The position numbers and the translations under genes were made by a program. This document shows positions 24,741 through 24,795 of a stretch of 24,795 nt of DNA, in pieces; position 1 is the stretch's first letter, and each line of letters starts with the position of its first letter. The notes beneath the pieces were generated by a model. That model was not told where the DNA came from and did no database searches. It worked only from the letters and a program-made list of their open reading frames with translations. The stretch is from JBHHYN01 sp046757565 (GTDB lineage Bacteria; Pseudomonadota; Gammaproteobacteria; Eutrophobiales; Eutrophobiaceae). The stretch spans positions 1 through 24,795 of the forward strand of contig JBHHYN010000031.1 of the NCBI GenBank assembly GCA_046757565.1. Reading direction: 5' to 3'.

Positions 24741-24765
24741 GGATCTTCAGCAGAATCTGTGGGTT
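24741..24765. repeat. Copy 2 of the 25-bp inverted repeat pair
   Basis: Matches the reverse complement of 23-47 with one mismatch. It begins 8 bp after the stop of the last gene, in non-coding DNA. The tail of the window after it (24766-24795) shows no gene; its last bases CCCGTCATTCCCGT resemble the edge of a dispersed proteobacterial repeat, cut off by the window end. Confidence 0.8.
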
Positions 24766-24795
24766 GATATATAAACAGTAGCCCGTCATTCCCGT

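Noticed and set aside
24780..24795. CCCGTCATTCCCGT at the window edge as a dispersed repeat or terminator half
   Set aside because: Only one truncated arm is visible; nothing can be concluded from the window.

Overview
The window looks like chromosomal DNA from a beta- or gammaproteobacterium. The evidence is protein family type: a 471-residue AhcY, a proteobacterial MetF, two SAH riboswitches and an MSHA-like type IV pilus assembly operon. I cannot name a genus. No tRNA, rRNA, CRISPR array, transposase or prophage gene was seen.

Region 1 (21-2672, minus strand) carries a thioredoxin-like protein gene followed by transketolase (tkt). Region 2 (about 2750-6659, plus strand) is an activated-methyl-cycle cluster, metK-ahcY-metF: SAM synthesis, SAH hydrolysis and methylene-tetrahydrofolate reduction. 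Both metK and ahcY have an SAH riboswitch in their leader. The two leaders look like copies of each other, but in the metK copy the Shine-Dalgarno no longer sits next to a start codon. A triple GTTCAAC repeat fills the ahcY-metF gap.

Region 3 (6727-22975) is the most interesting part. A sigma-54-dependent response regulator of PrsR type comes first. A tightly packed plus-strand operon follows: an ExeA/MshM-type ATPase, a lipoprotein secretin (MshL/PilQ type), a TPR protein (MshN type), an assembly ATPase with an MshEN-type N-terminus (MshE/GspE), a platform protein (MshG/GspF), a PilM-PilN-like fusion, a PilO-like protein, a PilP/MshK-like protein and two large pilin-like proteins that share a Cys-containing LPCP...LPWK module. 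A minus-strand membrane histidine kinase converges on the last pilin gene and overlaps its stop. The regulator and kinase, at opposite ends of the machine, are probably partners. No major pilin, prepilin peptidase or retraction ATPase is present, so those must be encoded elsewhere or be absent.

Region 4 (23212-24732, plus strand) encodes an ABC-2 type permease without an adjacent ATPase and a membrane-anchored helical, TPR-like protein. A 25-bp sequence at the 3' end of tkt recurs inverted, with one mismatch, just after the last gene, so the whole window lies between two inverted copies.

Gene calls rest on reading the translated sequences; no database search was possible. Promoters and starts with weak ribosome binding sites are tentative.
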